16,072 nt of DNA from Bacteroidota bacterium (GTDB lineage: Bacteria; Bacteroidota; Bacteroidia; 2-12-FULL-35-15). Numbering within the stretch: the first letter of the stretch is position 1; each line of letters starts with the position of its first letter. Positions 1 to 7,816 of the stretch are shown piece by piece. The DNA lies in assembly GCA_026391935.1 (NCBI GenBank), contig JAPLDC010000422.1, positions 1 through 16,072 on the forward strand, read 5' to 3'. The position numbers and the translations under genes were made by a program. The notes below the pieces were generated by a model, which saw nothing but the letters and a program-made list of their open reading frames with translations, did no database searches and was not told where the DNA came from.

Positions 1-1583
1 AATTATTTGAAAAGCTGAATGATGTTAATAGTGTAAGTACTTTACAAGGCAATATAGGAGAAACCTATAGAAAAATGCGAAATTATAATAAGGCTATAGA
101 ATGCTTTAATTCTTCATTAAATTTAGGAATGCAAATTAACGATTCTTTGAGAATCGAAAACGCTATTGCCTCACTTGGTGCTGTTTATTATGATATAAAT
201 GATCTGGAAAAATCACTTTACTACTTTAAATCCGGATTGGCTTATTATAAATCGGTAGAAGATTTTAATAAAGTTGCATTGAGTCAAAATAATATTGGAA
301 GTATTTATAATGAACTCGAAAAATATCCCGAAGCTATTGCAAACTATAAAGAGGCAATGGATATTTTTTTAAACTTAAAAGACAGTACGAGTTATGCGAT
401 GTGCCTTGCAAATATCGGAAATGTATATAATAACATGAAGGATTATAAGCAAGGAATAGATTATGCCTTGAGAGGATTAGATATTTCATTCAGGTTAAAT
501 GATAGAAACACTATTGCCGCATGTTATGTTTTTTTAGCGGAAGGATACCAGTTTTCAGGTGATTATCAGCATGCTTTTAAATATCAAACCAAATTGTTGA
601 ATTTAAAGGATACCATTTATGATTTGAAGACAAATCAAAATATTGCAGAAATGCAAACGCGATACGATACCGAAAAAAAAGAAAAACAAAATCAGATTTT
701 AAAACAAGAGAATGATCTTCAAAATTTAAGCATCAACCGTCAAAAAATAATTAACTACTCAATCACTTTAGGATTGGTATTGGTAATAGGTTTAGCGTTT
801 TTTATCTTTAAAGGTTATAAACAAAAACAAAAGGCTAATCTTCAATTAGAAGAAAAAAATATTCTTATCGGACAAAAAAATAAAATTGTTGAAGAAAAAA
901 ATAAAGATATTACTGATAGTATTCGATATGCAAAACGCTTGCAAACAGCCATTTTAAAGCCGGAAAACACACTAGCTAATTATTTTGATGATGGGTTTAT
1001 TTTATTTATACCAAAAGATATAGTGAGTGGTGATTTCTATTGGTTCGAAAAGTTTGGCAACCTTTCTTTGATTGCGGCAGCAGATTGTACAGGTCATGGC
1101 GTTCCGGGTGCATTTATGTCAATTATTGGTTGTAATTTGTTATCACAAGCGGTTAACGAATATGCAATTACCTATCCGGCAGCTATTTTGAATTCTATCA
1201 ACAAAGGTCTCACCAAAGTATTACAACAAAAAGGGGAAGCAGGTTCCATTGTAAAAGATGGGATGGATATAGCATTGTGTTCATTTGACCCGGAAAAGAT
1301 CCCTGTCGGGGCATTTATTGATAGTGAGATACGCACTTTTAAATGTCATGAAATACCTGTTCTAAAGGGAGATATGCTTTACATGTTTTCTGATGGTTAT
1401 GCTGACCAGTTTGGTGGAACTGCGGGTAAAAAATTTAAATATAAGCCATTTCAGAAGTTGCTAATGGATATTTATAAAAAGCCATGTGCGGAACAACGCG
1501 CCATTCTTAGCGATTCGTTTGATAGTTGGAAGGGATCATTGGAACAGATCGATGATGTTCTTGTTATCGGGATAAGAATCTAA
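1..1583 (+). CDS. TPR-containing membrane SpoIIE-type PP2C phosphatase (5' partial)
   Basis: Likely a signalling serine phosphatase of the RsbU/SpoIIE type, anchored in the inner membrane with a TPR sensor region. The reading frame is open to the left edge (first full codon at base 3), and those residues continue the TPR pattern, so the Met at 75 is internal and the true start lies outside the window. Counting from that Met, TPR repeats fill about residues 1-180, a coiled coil follows at 195-225, a membrane helix at about 225-247, a second coiled coil at 250-280, and then the linker ITDSIRYAKRLQTAILKP typical of Bacteroidota SpoIIE proteins. The phosphatase domain shows metal-binding aspartates in SGDFYW (D320), ADCTGHGVPGA (D337), SDGYADQ (D440) and IDDVLVIG (D493/D494). 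About 30 residues normally found between GMDIALCSFDPE and IPVG, including the AGANNP-like strand, seem to be missing, so activity is uncertain. The Rieske gene follows after one base. Confidence 0.9.
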   Translation, partial: LFEKLNDVNSVSTLQGNIGETYRKMRNYNKAIECFNSSLNLGMQINDSLRIENAIASLGAVYYDINDLEKSLYYFKSGLAYYKSVEDFNKVALSQNNIGSIYNELEKYPEAIANYKEAMDIFLNLKDSTSYAMCLANIGNVYNNMKDYKQGIDYALRGLDISFRLNDRNTIAACYVFLAEGYQFSGDYQHAFKYQTKLLNLKDTIYDLKTNQNIAEMQTRYDTEKKEKQNQILKQENDLQNLSINRQKIINYSITLGLVLVIGLAFFIFKGYKQKQKANLQLEEKNILIGQKNKIVEEKNKDITDSIRYAKRLQTAILKPENTLANYFDDGFILFIPKDIVSGDFYWFEKFGNLSLIAAADCTGHGVPGAFMSIIGCNLLSQAVNEYAITYPAAILNSINKGLTKVLQQKGEAGSIVKDGMDIALCSFDPEKIPVGAFIDSEIRTFKCHEIPVLKGDMLYMFSDGYADQFGGTAGKKFKYKPFQKLLMDIYKKPCAEQRAILSDSFDSWKGSLEQIDDVLVIGIRI

Positions 1584-1584
1584 A

Positions 1585-1947
1585 ATGTTTTTTAAAAAAC
1601 AAACTACCTGGATCAAACTTTTTGATTCGCTTACTTCAGCGAATGACCGTATAGCAATCGGAAATGTTTCTACACTTCAGATCGGGAAGAAAAAAGTTTG
1701 TGTTGCTCATACTTCAGAAGGCTTTTTCGCCGTTAATGATAAATGTCCGCATAATGGCGCTTCCTTAGGCAATGGTTTTTGTACTGAAAAAGGAAGTGTG
1801 GTTTGCCCTGTTCATCGTTATCATTTCGATCTGAAAACAGGAAGGGCAAAAAGTGGTGGAGGAGATTATGTTCAGCCCTATCCCATCGAGGTGCGTGACG
1901 GAGCTGTTTTTATTGGCTTTGAAGAAACCGTTTGGAATCTTTTTTGA
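1585..1947 (+). CDS. Rieske [2Fe-2S] ferredoxin-like protein
   Basis: A 120-residue single-domain Rieske protein that probably carries one electron at a time to or from an unidentified oxidoreductase in the cytoplasm. Both cluster-binding boxes are present: CPH (C54, H56) and CPVH (C74, H77), 17 residues apart, followed by the FDLKTG segment common in nitrite-reductase small subunits and ring-hydroxylating dioxygenase ferredoxins. There is no signal peptide or membrane helix, which argues against a cytochrome bc1 Rieske subunit. The ATG lies one base after the stop of the SpoIIE gene, so the two are probably co-transcribed and translationally coupled. No partner oxygenase or reductase is present in the window, so its substrate system is unknown. 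The family call is secure; the role is inferred. Confidence 0.92.
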   Translation: MFFKKQTTWIKLFDSLTSANDRIAIGNVSTLQIGKKKVCVAHTSEGFFAVNDKCPHNGASLGNGFCTEKGSVVCPVHRYHFDLKTGRAKSGGGDYVQPYPIEVRDGAVFIGFEETVWNLF

Positions 1948-2020
1948 ATCAAATAAATTTATTTTTCTTCTCATATGTATCTTCATCCAATTTCTTCGTT
2001 ATAAGAATAAAGTTCTTAAA

Positions 2021-2029
2021 AAAGGAGGT
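2021..2029 (+). promoter_or_regulatory. Strong Shine-Dalgarno that sets the start at 2034
   Basis: The stretch AAAGGAGGT ends four bases before the ATG at 2034 and is close to a full complement of the 16S anti-Shine-Dalgarno. It chooses the ATG at 2034 over an upstream in-frame TTG at 1932 that overlaps the Rieske gene. Such a strong site is uncommon in this phylum, where most genes lack one. Confidence 0.7.
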
Positions 2030-2033
2030 CCAA

Positions 2034-2894
2034 ATGAAATCATTTCATCCCATCAGTTTTCTACTGGTTGCTTTTACCCTTACCGAAATCCCTGTGTTCG
2101 CAAATGTTATTTTTTCCGTTGAAGATGCTGCCAAAAAAGGATTTGTAAAGTTATCCATAAAAAGTAAAGGTGGGTATACAGGCGAAGTTATTGAAATGAA
2201 GATCCAAAATTTAACCAATCGAAAAATAAATTTGAAATTGGAAGCAGGAAGACGATTGGATTCAAAGCACCAAAATGAGCAGGATATTCTGGTAACCAAA
2301 CAGCAGGAGTTTTTCGTGGATGCAAATCAGCCAAAAATAATTAATGTTTGTGGAATGTGTTGTCAGGCAAACAATAGCGCGCCTACAAGTAAGTTTGAAT
2401 ATTCGGTAGGGAATTTGGCCGACAGCAATTTAATTAAGATGGCGATGTTCATTGATAAGAATAAATATTATACAAATTATTCTGCACAGCAATCGGTATG
2501 GGTTATTTCGGATGATAATTCATTGGGAAGTATTGATGATGGTGATTCAGAAATAAAAAATAAATTGAGAACCTTTGTTTCCAAATTAACAGGGAAAACA
2601 ATTCCTCCTTATGAGATTAATTATAAGAGTGGGAATGATGGAAGTGCTATGGGAAGGGCCGTAAGTATCGATGGCGTTTTCAATTATACTTTACCTATGA
2701 CTTGTCACGCTTCCATGGCGATTTATAATGAACATGGAGATATCGTTCAGATTATTTTCGAAAATTTGCAAAGTGATAAAGGTGAATACAATCATTTTTA
2801 TACATTCAGAACAAAAAATTTACCACAGGGGATTTATTACGCGCGTGTCAATGCGGATGGTATGCTCCAGAAACAAATGAAAATAGAATTTTAA
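2034..2894 (+). CDS. Secreted beta-rich protein with CxxCC motif and T9SS-like C-terminal module
   Basis: A 286-residue exported protein that I cannot assign to a named family. The start at 2034 is supported by the ribosome-binding site and by the signal peptide it exposes (about residues 1-23, cleavage likely after VFA). Residues 25-105 look like a beta-sandwich. A cysteine cluster CGMCC lies at 106-110, followed by an NNSAPT segment, and AQQSVWVISD at 151-160. The order Cys, then Pro-containing loop, then AQxxVW resembles the Cys and TQxA/W elements of thioester adhesin domains, but this is pattern-level inference only. Residues 205-286 look like a T9SS-type or FlgD-like Ig module, with LPQGIYYARV and a basic tail (QKQMKIEF), suggesting transfer to the cell surface or medium. 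It ends five bases from the convergent hydrolase gene. Confidence 0.8.
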   Translation: MKSFHPISFLLVAFTLTEIPVFANVIFSVEDAAKKGFVKLSIKSKGGYTGEVIEMKIQNLTNRKINLKLEAGRRLDSKHQNEQDILVTKQQEFFVDANQPKIINVCGMCCQANNSAPTSKFEYSVGNLADSNLIKMAMFIDKNKYYTNYSAQQSVWVISDDNSLGSIDDGDSEIKNKLRTFVSKLTGKTIPPYEINYKSGNDGSAMGRAVSIDGVFNYTLPMTCHASMAIYNEHGDIVQIIFENLQSDKGEYNHFYTFRTKNLPQGIYYARVNADGMLQKQMKIEF

Positions 2895-2899
2895 CTTTA

Positions 2900-3628
2900 T
2901 TACCTTCCATTTCTTTTATTAGTCTCAGTAAGAGTTAGGAGTGGGCGTGTATCATAACCCATTACGTATGGTAACGGAATATGTCCTGTCGAAGGGAGCA
3001 GATCTGCTACGAAGGCTACTGTTTTATCTTTATATTTTATTTTTGGGATCATCATTGCATCGGTATGCCCACGCATATAGGCAATAGAAATGGACGCGCC
3101 CAATTGCTCTGAATCTTCTCCGGAAATAAATTTCAATTGTCCGCTTTCCTGAATAGGTAAAATGTTTTCTTTTATGAAACTAGGTTTTTCCCTGTAATTT
3201 GGTTTTGTAGCCCATTCCCAATGTTCTGCATTGGTCCAATAGGATGCATTTTTAAATGAGGTATCAAAACCGCTTCTATCCTGATTGTATTTGATACTTC
3301 CTCCACAATGATCGAAATGCAGATGCGTAAGAAACATATCTGTAATGTCATCGGGATGAAATCCTGCTTTGTTTAAAGAGTTCAGTAGTGTATCATCTCC
3401 ATTTAAAAAATAGTGGCTGTAGAATTTCGCATCTTGCTTATCTCCCAAACCATTGTCTATTAATATCAGACGGTTTCCTTCTTCTATTAGTAAGCAGCGC
3501 ATTGCCCAGTTGCACATGTTGTTTTCATCGGCAGGATTTGTTTTGCTCCATAATGATTTCGGTACAACCCCAAACATTGCCCCTCCATCTAATTTAAAAT
3601 TTCCTGTATTTATTACGTGTAGTTTCAT
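2900..3628 (-). CDS. Metallo-beta-lactamase-fold hydrolase, probably C-terminally truncated
   Basis: A zinc-dependent hydrolase of the AHL-lactonase/YtnP-like branch of the metallo-beta-lactamase superfamily. The HxHxDH motif is seen in THLHFDHCGG (H102, H104, D106, H107), the next ligand is in RGHTDAM (H188), and the bridging Asp is in VADLLPS (D209). There is no signal peptide, so it is probably cytoplasmic. At 242 residues it is short: after MGYDTRPLLTL, relatives usually continue some 40 residues through a LxFEHD segment that gives the last metal-binding His. Here the frame instead reads TETNKRNGR and stops, five bases from the convergent gene. No LxFEHD-like segment was found in the adjacent minus-strand sequence. 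It may be inactive or altered in metal binding. The substrate cannot be inferred. Confidence 0.85.
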   Translation of the reverse strand: MKLHVINTGNFKLDGGAMFGVVPKSLWSKTNPADENNMCNWAMRCLLIEEGNRLILIDNGLGDKQDAKFYSHYFLNGDDTLLNSLNKAGFHPDDITDMFLTHLHFDHCGGSIKYNQDRSGFDTSFKNASYWTNAEHWEWATKPNYREKPSFIKENILPIQESGQLKFISGEDSEQLGASISIAYMRGHTDAMMIPKIKYKDKTVAFVADLLPSTGHIPLPYVMGYDTRPLLTLTETNKRNGR

Positions 3629-3728
3629 AGTTGTTGTTAATGAAGTTTATAAAATTTATGAAGCGGCAGAGTGCATAATTGTTTTTTCGTTAAAAAATCT
3701 TTCTGAATATCAAATAGTTTTTCCATTA

Positions 3729-4403
3729 TTACTCTTCACCATATTTTATTACGCAGCCATTATACTTTTTGTTATTTAATAGTACTTCTGCAGAATAGTC
3801 GTATTGCTTATCAATGGCACCATTGCATTTTTCTTTTTTTATCGCAATGGTGACCTTGTTTTGTTTGTCGAGTGAAATGTAATACGTTATTCCATTTTTA
3901 ATTTCCGGTTTTGAATAAACAAAATGAGTGATTTTTTGTTCCATCGGATCGTAAAAATCAATTAGATTTTCTTTTTCAGAAATTTGTATTTGCCAGAAAG
4001 GTTCTGTTCCGAAGCACCAATAATCATATGGAATACAAGTGTTCATGTAGCTTTTTTGTTCAACTTTTATTAGTTCTGTTACAGAAATTGAATTTTCTTC
4101 AGATGTTTGTGTTTCATATCCTTTCATTGACATGAATACTGTTCCCAGATAGTCGATTTTGGCAATTGCAGAATCTATGCCGCCCGTTTTATCCTTGATA
4201 GAATAGATTGAATCATTTTCACATGATTTGAATGTGAAGTTTCCTATGTTATATAATCCTTGGTATTCTTTTAGAACCGGTTTTGTTTCTCTGCCTATTT
4301 TGATACTATCCAATTTAATTGGCATTTTGTTTTCTGTGCTGGTGTTAATATCACATGCCAAAAGAAAAAGCAGTGGAGATAATAAAAACAATGTTTTTTT
4401 CAT
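3729..4403 (-). CDS. NlpE/HslJ-like lipoprotein
   Basis: A 224-residue predicted lipoprotein. The signal peptide ends in a lipobox LLAC with the lipidated Cys at 17. Residues about 45-115 (YNIGNFTFKSCENDSIYSI onward) resemble the N-terminal region of NlpE-like envelope lipoproteins. Residues 127-220 carry YWCFGTEPFWQIQIS, a later CNGAID and a final NGC, the pattern of the COG3650 / HslJ-associated domain (GTEPFW...C...GC). By analogy it would sit in the envelope and could take part in stress or metal sensing, but this is inferred. A gap of 100 bp separates it from the hydrolase gene downstream. A candidate promoter lies at 4441-4473. The family resemblance comes from motifs recalled, not from a search. 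Confidence 0.75.
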   Translation of the reverse strand: MKKTLFLLSPLLFLLACDINTSTENKMPIKLDSIKIGRETKPVLKEYQGLYNIGNFTFKSCENDSIYSIKDKTGGIDSAIAKIDYLGTVFMSMKGYETQTSEENSISVTELIKVEQKSYMNTCIPYDYWCFGTEPFWQIQISEKENLIDFYDPMEQKITHFVYSKPEIKNGITYYISLDKQNKVTIAIKKEKCNGAIDKQYDYSAEVLLNNKKYNGCVIKYGEE

Positions 4404-4440
4404 TTGGATAATAAATTATTTTTAGAAATTGCGCAGGAGG

Positions 4441-4473
4441 CTAAAATAATTCGACTCCGTTTAATAAAACCAA
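4441..4473 (-). promoter_or_regulatory. Candidate promoter for the lipoprotein gene
   Basis: On the minus strand a TTG (4471-4473) is followed after 22 bases by TATTTTAG (4441-4448), matching the Bacteroidota TAnnTTTG box at all but one of the fixed positions. It would give a leader of roughly 30 bases before the ATG at 4403. It overlaps the left arm of the palindromic element. Confidence 0.4.
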
Positions 4474-4627
4474 GACGAAGTATAATTTTGTGTGTTGTCA
4501 TGTTGAGGCTGTCGAAACATGTGGGTCGGCTTTCGCAAACTCTTCGATAAGCTCAGAGTGACAACCTCTGTAAGGCATTTCAAACTTACTCCTGACAACT
4601 AAAATGTGATAATAAACGAAGTCGAAG
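4449..4627. repeat. Nested palindromic REP/MITE-like element
   Basis: Most of the 269-bp gap between the lipoprotein gene and the next gene is occupied by two nested inverted repeats. The inner pair spans 4495-4564: TTGTCATGTTGAGGCTGTCG on the left and, on the right, CGATAAGCTCAGAGTGACAA, with about 17 of 24 positions complementary across the full arms. This resembles the TGTCA...TGAG...TCGAAG family of palindromes scattered through many Bacteroidota genomes. The outer arms, 4449-4462 and 4614-4627, match at 12 of 14 positions. No ORF lies inside. It could be a non-autonomous mobile repeat, and the fold could end transcription of the small secreted-protein gene reading in from 4673. Confidence 0.6.
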
Positions 4628-4672
4628 ACTTTTTTTATTCTGCTAAATATGATATTGCAATAAATTACATTT

Positions 4673-5308
4673 TTAATATTTACTTTTCCAGTTATTATAT
4701 TCGCTGAAATTAATTTGTTTTAAAATGGCTTTTATCGCACCGGCCCAATAGTTTCGCATTCCGATTCCTACTGCTTTTCCACTTAATTTTTCGCAGATTA
4801 ATACTTTTTTTGTGGCGATATCAAAAAATGTAACATAGACATCCGCTACTTGAGTTCCTTTATTAAAGTTCTCTACAATAAATGATAAACCTATACCTTC
4901 TTTTTTTACATCCGCTTTATATTTTTTCACCATCCCGTCAATAGCAGTTCTTTCGATCGTTCCGGGATTATATACCATACAAGCATCCACATCTATTTTG
5001 GTATTCAATTCATTCATTGATTTGATATCATAAATCACATTGTCTTTACGGAATGATTTTCTGAAATCAAACAGTTGTGGTTCAGTTACAATTAGTGAAT
5101 TCCAGGCAGGGATCCATTTTGTTTTCATATCATAACCTGATGCTGCACCGGCTCCTCCGACCTGATCGAATGCTCCAACAAATTTTGCTTTTGTAAAATC
5201 CATTCCAAACCAAACAATTTCAGTTGAAGCTAATGCAGATTTTGCATCTTGTGCTTTCGCGAATGTTCCGCTCGCTAATACAAGCAGAGAGATGATCACT
5301 TTTTTCAT
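4673..5308 (-). CDS. Small secreted protein of unknown function
   Basis: A 211-residue protein with a clear Sec signal peptide (MKK, hydrophobic core, FAKAQ with cleavage after residue 20). I do not recognise a named family. The mature part is a mixed alpha/beta sequence with a Gly/Ala-rich stretch (QVGGAGAASGYDM) near residue 50, a single mid-protein Cys (DVDACMVY), a second Cys near the C-terminus (LICEKL), and a basic end (NNWKSKY). There is no lipobox, no membrane helix after the signal peptide and no T9SS tail, so a periplasmic location is most likely. It lies 39 bp downstream of the OmpA-family gene on the same strand with no obvious promoter between them, so the two are probably co-transcribed and may work together in the envelope. 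This functional link is inferred from position only. Confidence 0.8.
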   Translation of the reverse strand: MKKVIISLLVLASGTFAKAQDAKSALASTEIVWFGMDFTKAKFVGAFDQVGGAGAASGYDMKTKWIPAWNSLIVTEPQLFDFRKSFRKDNVIYDIKSMNELNTKIDVDACMVYNPGTIERTAIDGMVKKYKADVKKEGIGLSFIVENFNKGTQVADVYVTFFDIATKKVLICEKLSGKAVGIGMRNYWAGAIKAILKQINFSEYNNWKSKY

Positions 5309-5347
5309 TTCGTTTTCTTTTTTAAGGAATTCGTTTATACATTTTTA

Positions 5348-7816
5348 TTATTCAATAATTAACATTTCAACACGTCTGTTCTTTTGACGGCCGGCTTCTG
5401 TTTTATTATCAGCAATTGGTTTTTTAGAACCAAACCACTCCACTTTAAATCTGTCGGCGGCAATCCCTTTACTTACTAAGTAGTTTTGTACTGCTTTAGC
5501 ACGTTTTTCTGATAACTTAAGGTTTTTAGCACTGTCGCCTTGATTATCAGTGTGGCCGGAAATTTTTAGTCTCCAACCTGGTTTTTTCTTCATCAAGCCA
5601 GCTAACTCATCCAGTGAAACAAGAGATTCAACTTTAATAATATCTTTTGCAGTAGCAAATTCGAGATTATCAAATGCTTTTTTCAACACTTCTGCTTCTT
5701 CCTGATTTAGTTTAATAGCAACATCTTTTGCATCAACAGGTTTCAAATTATTCGCATCCGGTTTTAGGATGATGAATCGGAAGTAATGATCCTTAGCATC
5801 TCTTATCGCCTTTTTAGCAATACCACCAACCATCACTTTTACTTCGGTCAATACTTCGGTATTTTCTCCTTCAATATTAAACACAACAAATTCATCAGCA
5901 GGAAGTTCATCGAAACTAAAGCTTCCATCTTTTGATTGCACAACAGTCCTTAAACTATTTCCTTGTGCATCGATCAATATCAATTTTACTTCAGGACAAC
6001 CGTTGTTGGATGCAGGGCCCGGTTTATCAGGACATTCATCTATTTTGTCCATTACTCCATCACCGTCTCTATCAGGACAACCTTTGAATTGTGGTAATCC
6101 TGGTTCATCTGGACAATCATCTTCTTTATCCATTATTTTATCTCCATCTTTATCAGGGCAACCGTTAAATTCAGGAAGACCAGCATCATCCGGACAAGCA
6201 TCAAGTTTGTCGATGATCTTATCTCCATCACGGTCTGGGCAGCCTTGGAATTCTGGTAATCCCGGATCATCAGGACAAGCATCATCTTTATCGGCAATGT
6301 GGTCACCATCTCGATCAGGACAACCAAGGAACTCCCAAGTTCCCGGAACATCCTTGCATTTATCTTTTTTGTCGGAAACTTTGTCATTGTCTTTATCATG
6401 TGGTCTGCGGTACATGATAGGGATCTTTAGCATAAAATATGCATCCATACCATAAATATCTTTTCTGGAAACCCATGGGCCTAAACTGTTTGTACCAAAA
6501 ATGATTGGGCCAAGTCGTAATGCTAAACCAGCCTTAAAGTTTCCGGTATTATCATATGAAAAAGGGATGAAAGCGCCAAACCATTTATGATCCCAGCGTG
6601 GAGTTAAACTGAAAGTAGTAAGATCATGTACTTTTTCTTTGTCGCTTTTTAGGCGTGGTGACCAATATGGAGTAAAGTTTACATAAAAATCTTTGTAAAT
6701 ATTATAATCAATCTGAGCTGTAATAGCCATCGGTAAGTTCATTTTAAAATACTGATCACCATCTTGCATTGTATAGGTCGCTTTCAACGTGCTGTCGAAT
6801 TGTTGAACGCTTCCTGTATTATCAAATTGATGCAAATTCCAATATCCGATATCGGCAGTGAAGTTATGACTATAGGTTCCTTTCTTAAATTTTATATGTC
6901 CGATATCGACAACAGAAAGACCGACTTTTAATTTGTACTTATTTTTATCTCTTCTTGTTAAGCCTGTTTTACCATCCATATCGTACTTGAACTTTTCAAA
7001 ATCAGGACGCCATTCATAGACAACACCAAAATCAAATCCAAAGGAAGGAAGCGATGCTTGTTTAAATCCTAGATTATTTTGATCGGCTTCAAAATTTGTG
7101 GAGTGCCCGTAACTCACGTCCGAATGGAATAATGAAAGTGTAGTATCATCCGTAAATTCATAATCCAGATTTCTAATGGACATATATGCAGCCTGCAATC
7201 CTTGCAGGTATTTTACAGATACTCCAGCTTTTAAAAAATGTTCACCTTCATCTTTAAAAACATGTCCGTATGTTGCGGCGTATTCTACCCATGTCATTGT
7301 TTGAATACTAAAATCCTGATTGCTTAATTTCTGAGACCAAAGCGAAGGGTAATCCAATGAATGGTATAGCAGTGTTGCTAATTCGGGTTCCAATCCGTCA
7401 ACATTAAATAGTGTTCGCACTTTGGATTTTAAAGCAAACGCATTTTTTTTATTTATAGTTACCAGAAAGGAAGGAGTATAAATCTGGTTGGAGAAATATA
7501 TTGATTTATTGATCTTATTATCTCTTGTACTTAAGTAATGATCAGCAAATGAAGTATCATCAAAGGCATACAAATGCCCGTATTGGTCTTTCTTTAAGGC
7601 ATCACGTTTAAGACCAACGTAATTATTATAGGCAGCGAAGCTAAGTCCGAATAAAGTTATATCTACTTTATATCTTGTGTCAACAACATTGGCTGGATTT
7701 AAGTCTGTTCCAGTTACTCCAGAATAATTACTATTAATATATCCGAGGAAATCCTGTGCAAAAGATGAAAGAGAAAACATCATTGCAGAAAGAAGTAGAA
7801 GTGTAATTTTTTTCAT
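5348..7816 (-). CDS. DUF5723-like beta-barrel / TSP3 repeat / OmpA-family outer-membrane protein
   Basis: An 822-residue outer-membrane protein that probably ties the outer membrane to peptidoglycan. A signal peptide (cleavage near SSFAQ, residues 20-21) is followed by a barrel-like region, residues about 22-470, that resembles DUF5723 (early YINSNYSGVTGTDLNPANVV). Residues 474-609 hold five thrombospondin type 3 repeats of exactly 27 residues, each with a DxDGDxxxDxxDxCPD calcium-binding pattern and a GCP end. A small beta module (about 608-685) leads to a C-terminal OmpA-like domain (about 705-822) with ISGHTDNQG (D757) and LSEKRAKAV (R772), the positions that bind diaminopimelate in OmpA. 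Length and domain order are normal for the phylum. The ATG at 7816 fits the signal peptide. A TATCTTTA box at 7841-7848 could be a promoter, but no matching -33 element is seen. Confidence 0.93.
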   Translation of the reverse strand: MKKITLLLLSAMMFSLSSFAQDFLGYINSNYSGVTGTDLNPANVVDTRYKVDITLFGLSFAAYNNYVGLKRDALKKDQYGHLYAFDDTSFADHYLSTRDNKINKSIYFSNQIYTPSFLVTINKKNAFALKSKVRTLFNVDGLEPELATLLYHSLDYPSLWSQKLSNQDFSIQTMTWVEYAATYGHVFKDEGEHFLKAGVSVKYLQGLQAAYMSIRNLDYEFTDDTTLSLFHSDVSYGHSTNFEADQNNLGFKQASLPSFGFDFGVVYEWRPDFEKFKYDMDGKTGLTRRDKNKYKLKVGLSVVDIGHIKFKKGTYSHNFTADIGYWNLHQFDNTGSVQQFDSTLKATYTMQDGDQYFKMNLPMAITAQIDYNIYKDFYVNFTPYWSPRLKSDKEKVHDLTTFSLTPRWDHKWFGAFIPFSYDNTGNFKAGLALRLGPIIFGTNSLGPWVSRKDIYGMDAYFMLKIPIMYRRPHDKDNDKVSDKKDKCKDVPGTWEFLGCPDRDGDHIADKDDACPDDPGLPEFQGCPDRDGDKIIDKLDACPDDAGLPEFNGCPDKDGDKIMDKEDDCPDEPGLPQFKGCPDRDGDGVMDKIDECPDKPGPASNNGCPEVKLILIDAQGNSLRTVVQSKDGSFSFDELPADEFVVFNIEGENTEVLTEVKVMVGGIAKKAIRDAKDHYFRFIILKPDANNLKPVDAKDVAIKLNQEEAEVLKKAFDNLEFATAKDIIKVESLVSLDELAGLMKKKPGWRLKISGHTDNQGDSAKNLKLSEKRAKAVQNYLVSKGIAADRFKVEWFGSKKPIADNKTEAGRQKNRRVEMLIIE
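5993..6397 (-). repeat. Five 81-bp tandem coding repeats (thrombospondin type 3)
   Basis: Within the OmpA-family gene, five consecutive 27-residue units begin at residues 474, 501, 528, 555 and 582, with no length variation. Each has an Asp-rich calcium-binding loop and paired cysteines. The DNA is diverged between units, so the protein pattern is conserved more than the bases. This also explains the long Ser/Pro/Gly-rich frame on the opposite strand. Confidence 0.9.

Noticed and set aside
1951..1964. AAATAAATTTATTT palindrome after the Rieske gene
   Set aside because: It has no loop and only A/T pairs; likely chance in AT-rich sequence.
1932..2033. Upstream TTG start for the secreted protein, adding 34 residues
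   Set aside because: It overlaps the Rieske gene and buries the signal peptide; the ATG at 2034 has a strong Shine-Dalgarno.
6003..6455. Long plus-strand frame rich in Ser, Pro and Gly opposite the OmpA-family gene
   Set aside because: It is the antisense reading of the 81-bp thrombospondin repeats; its periodic composition follows from the real gene.
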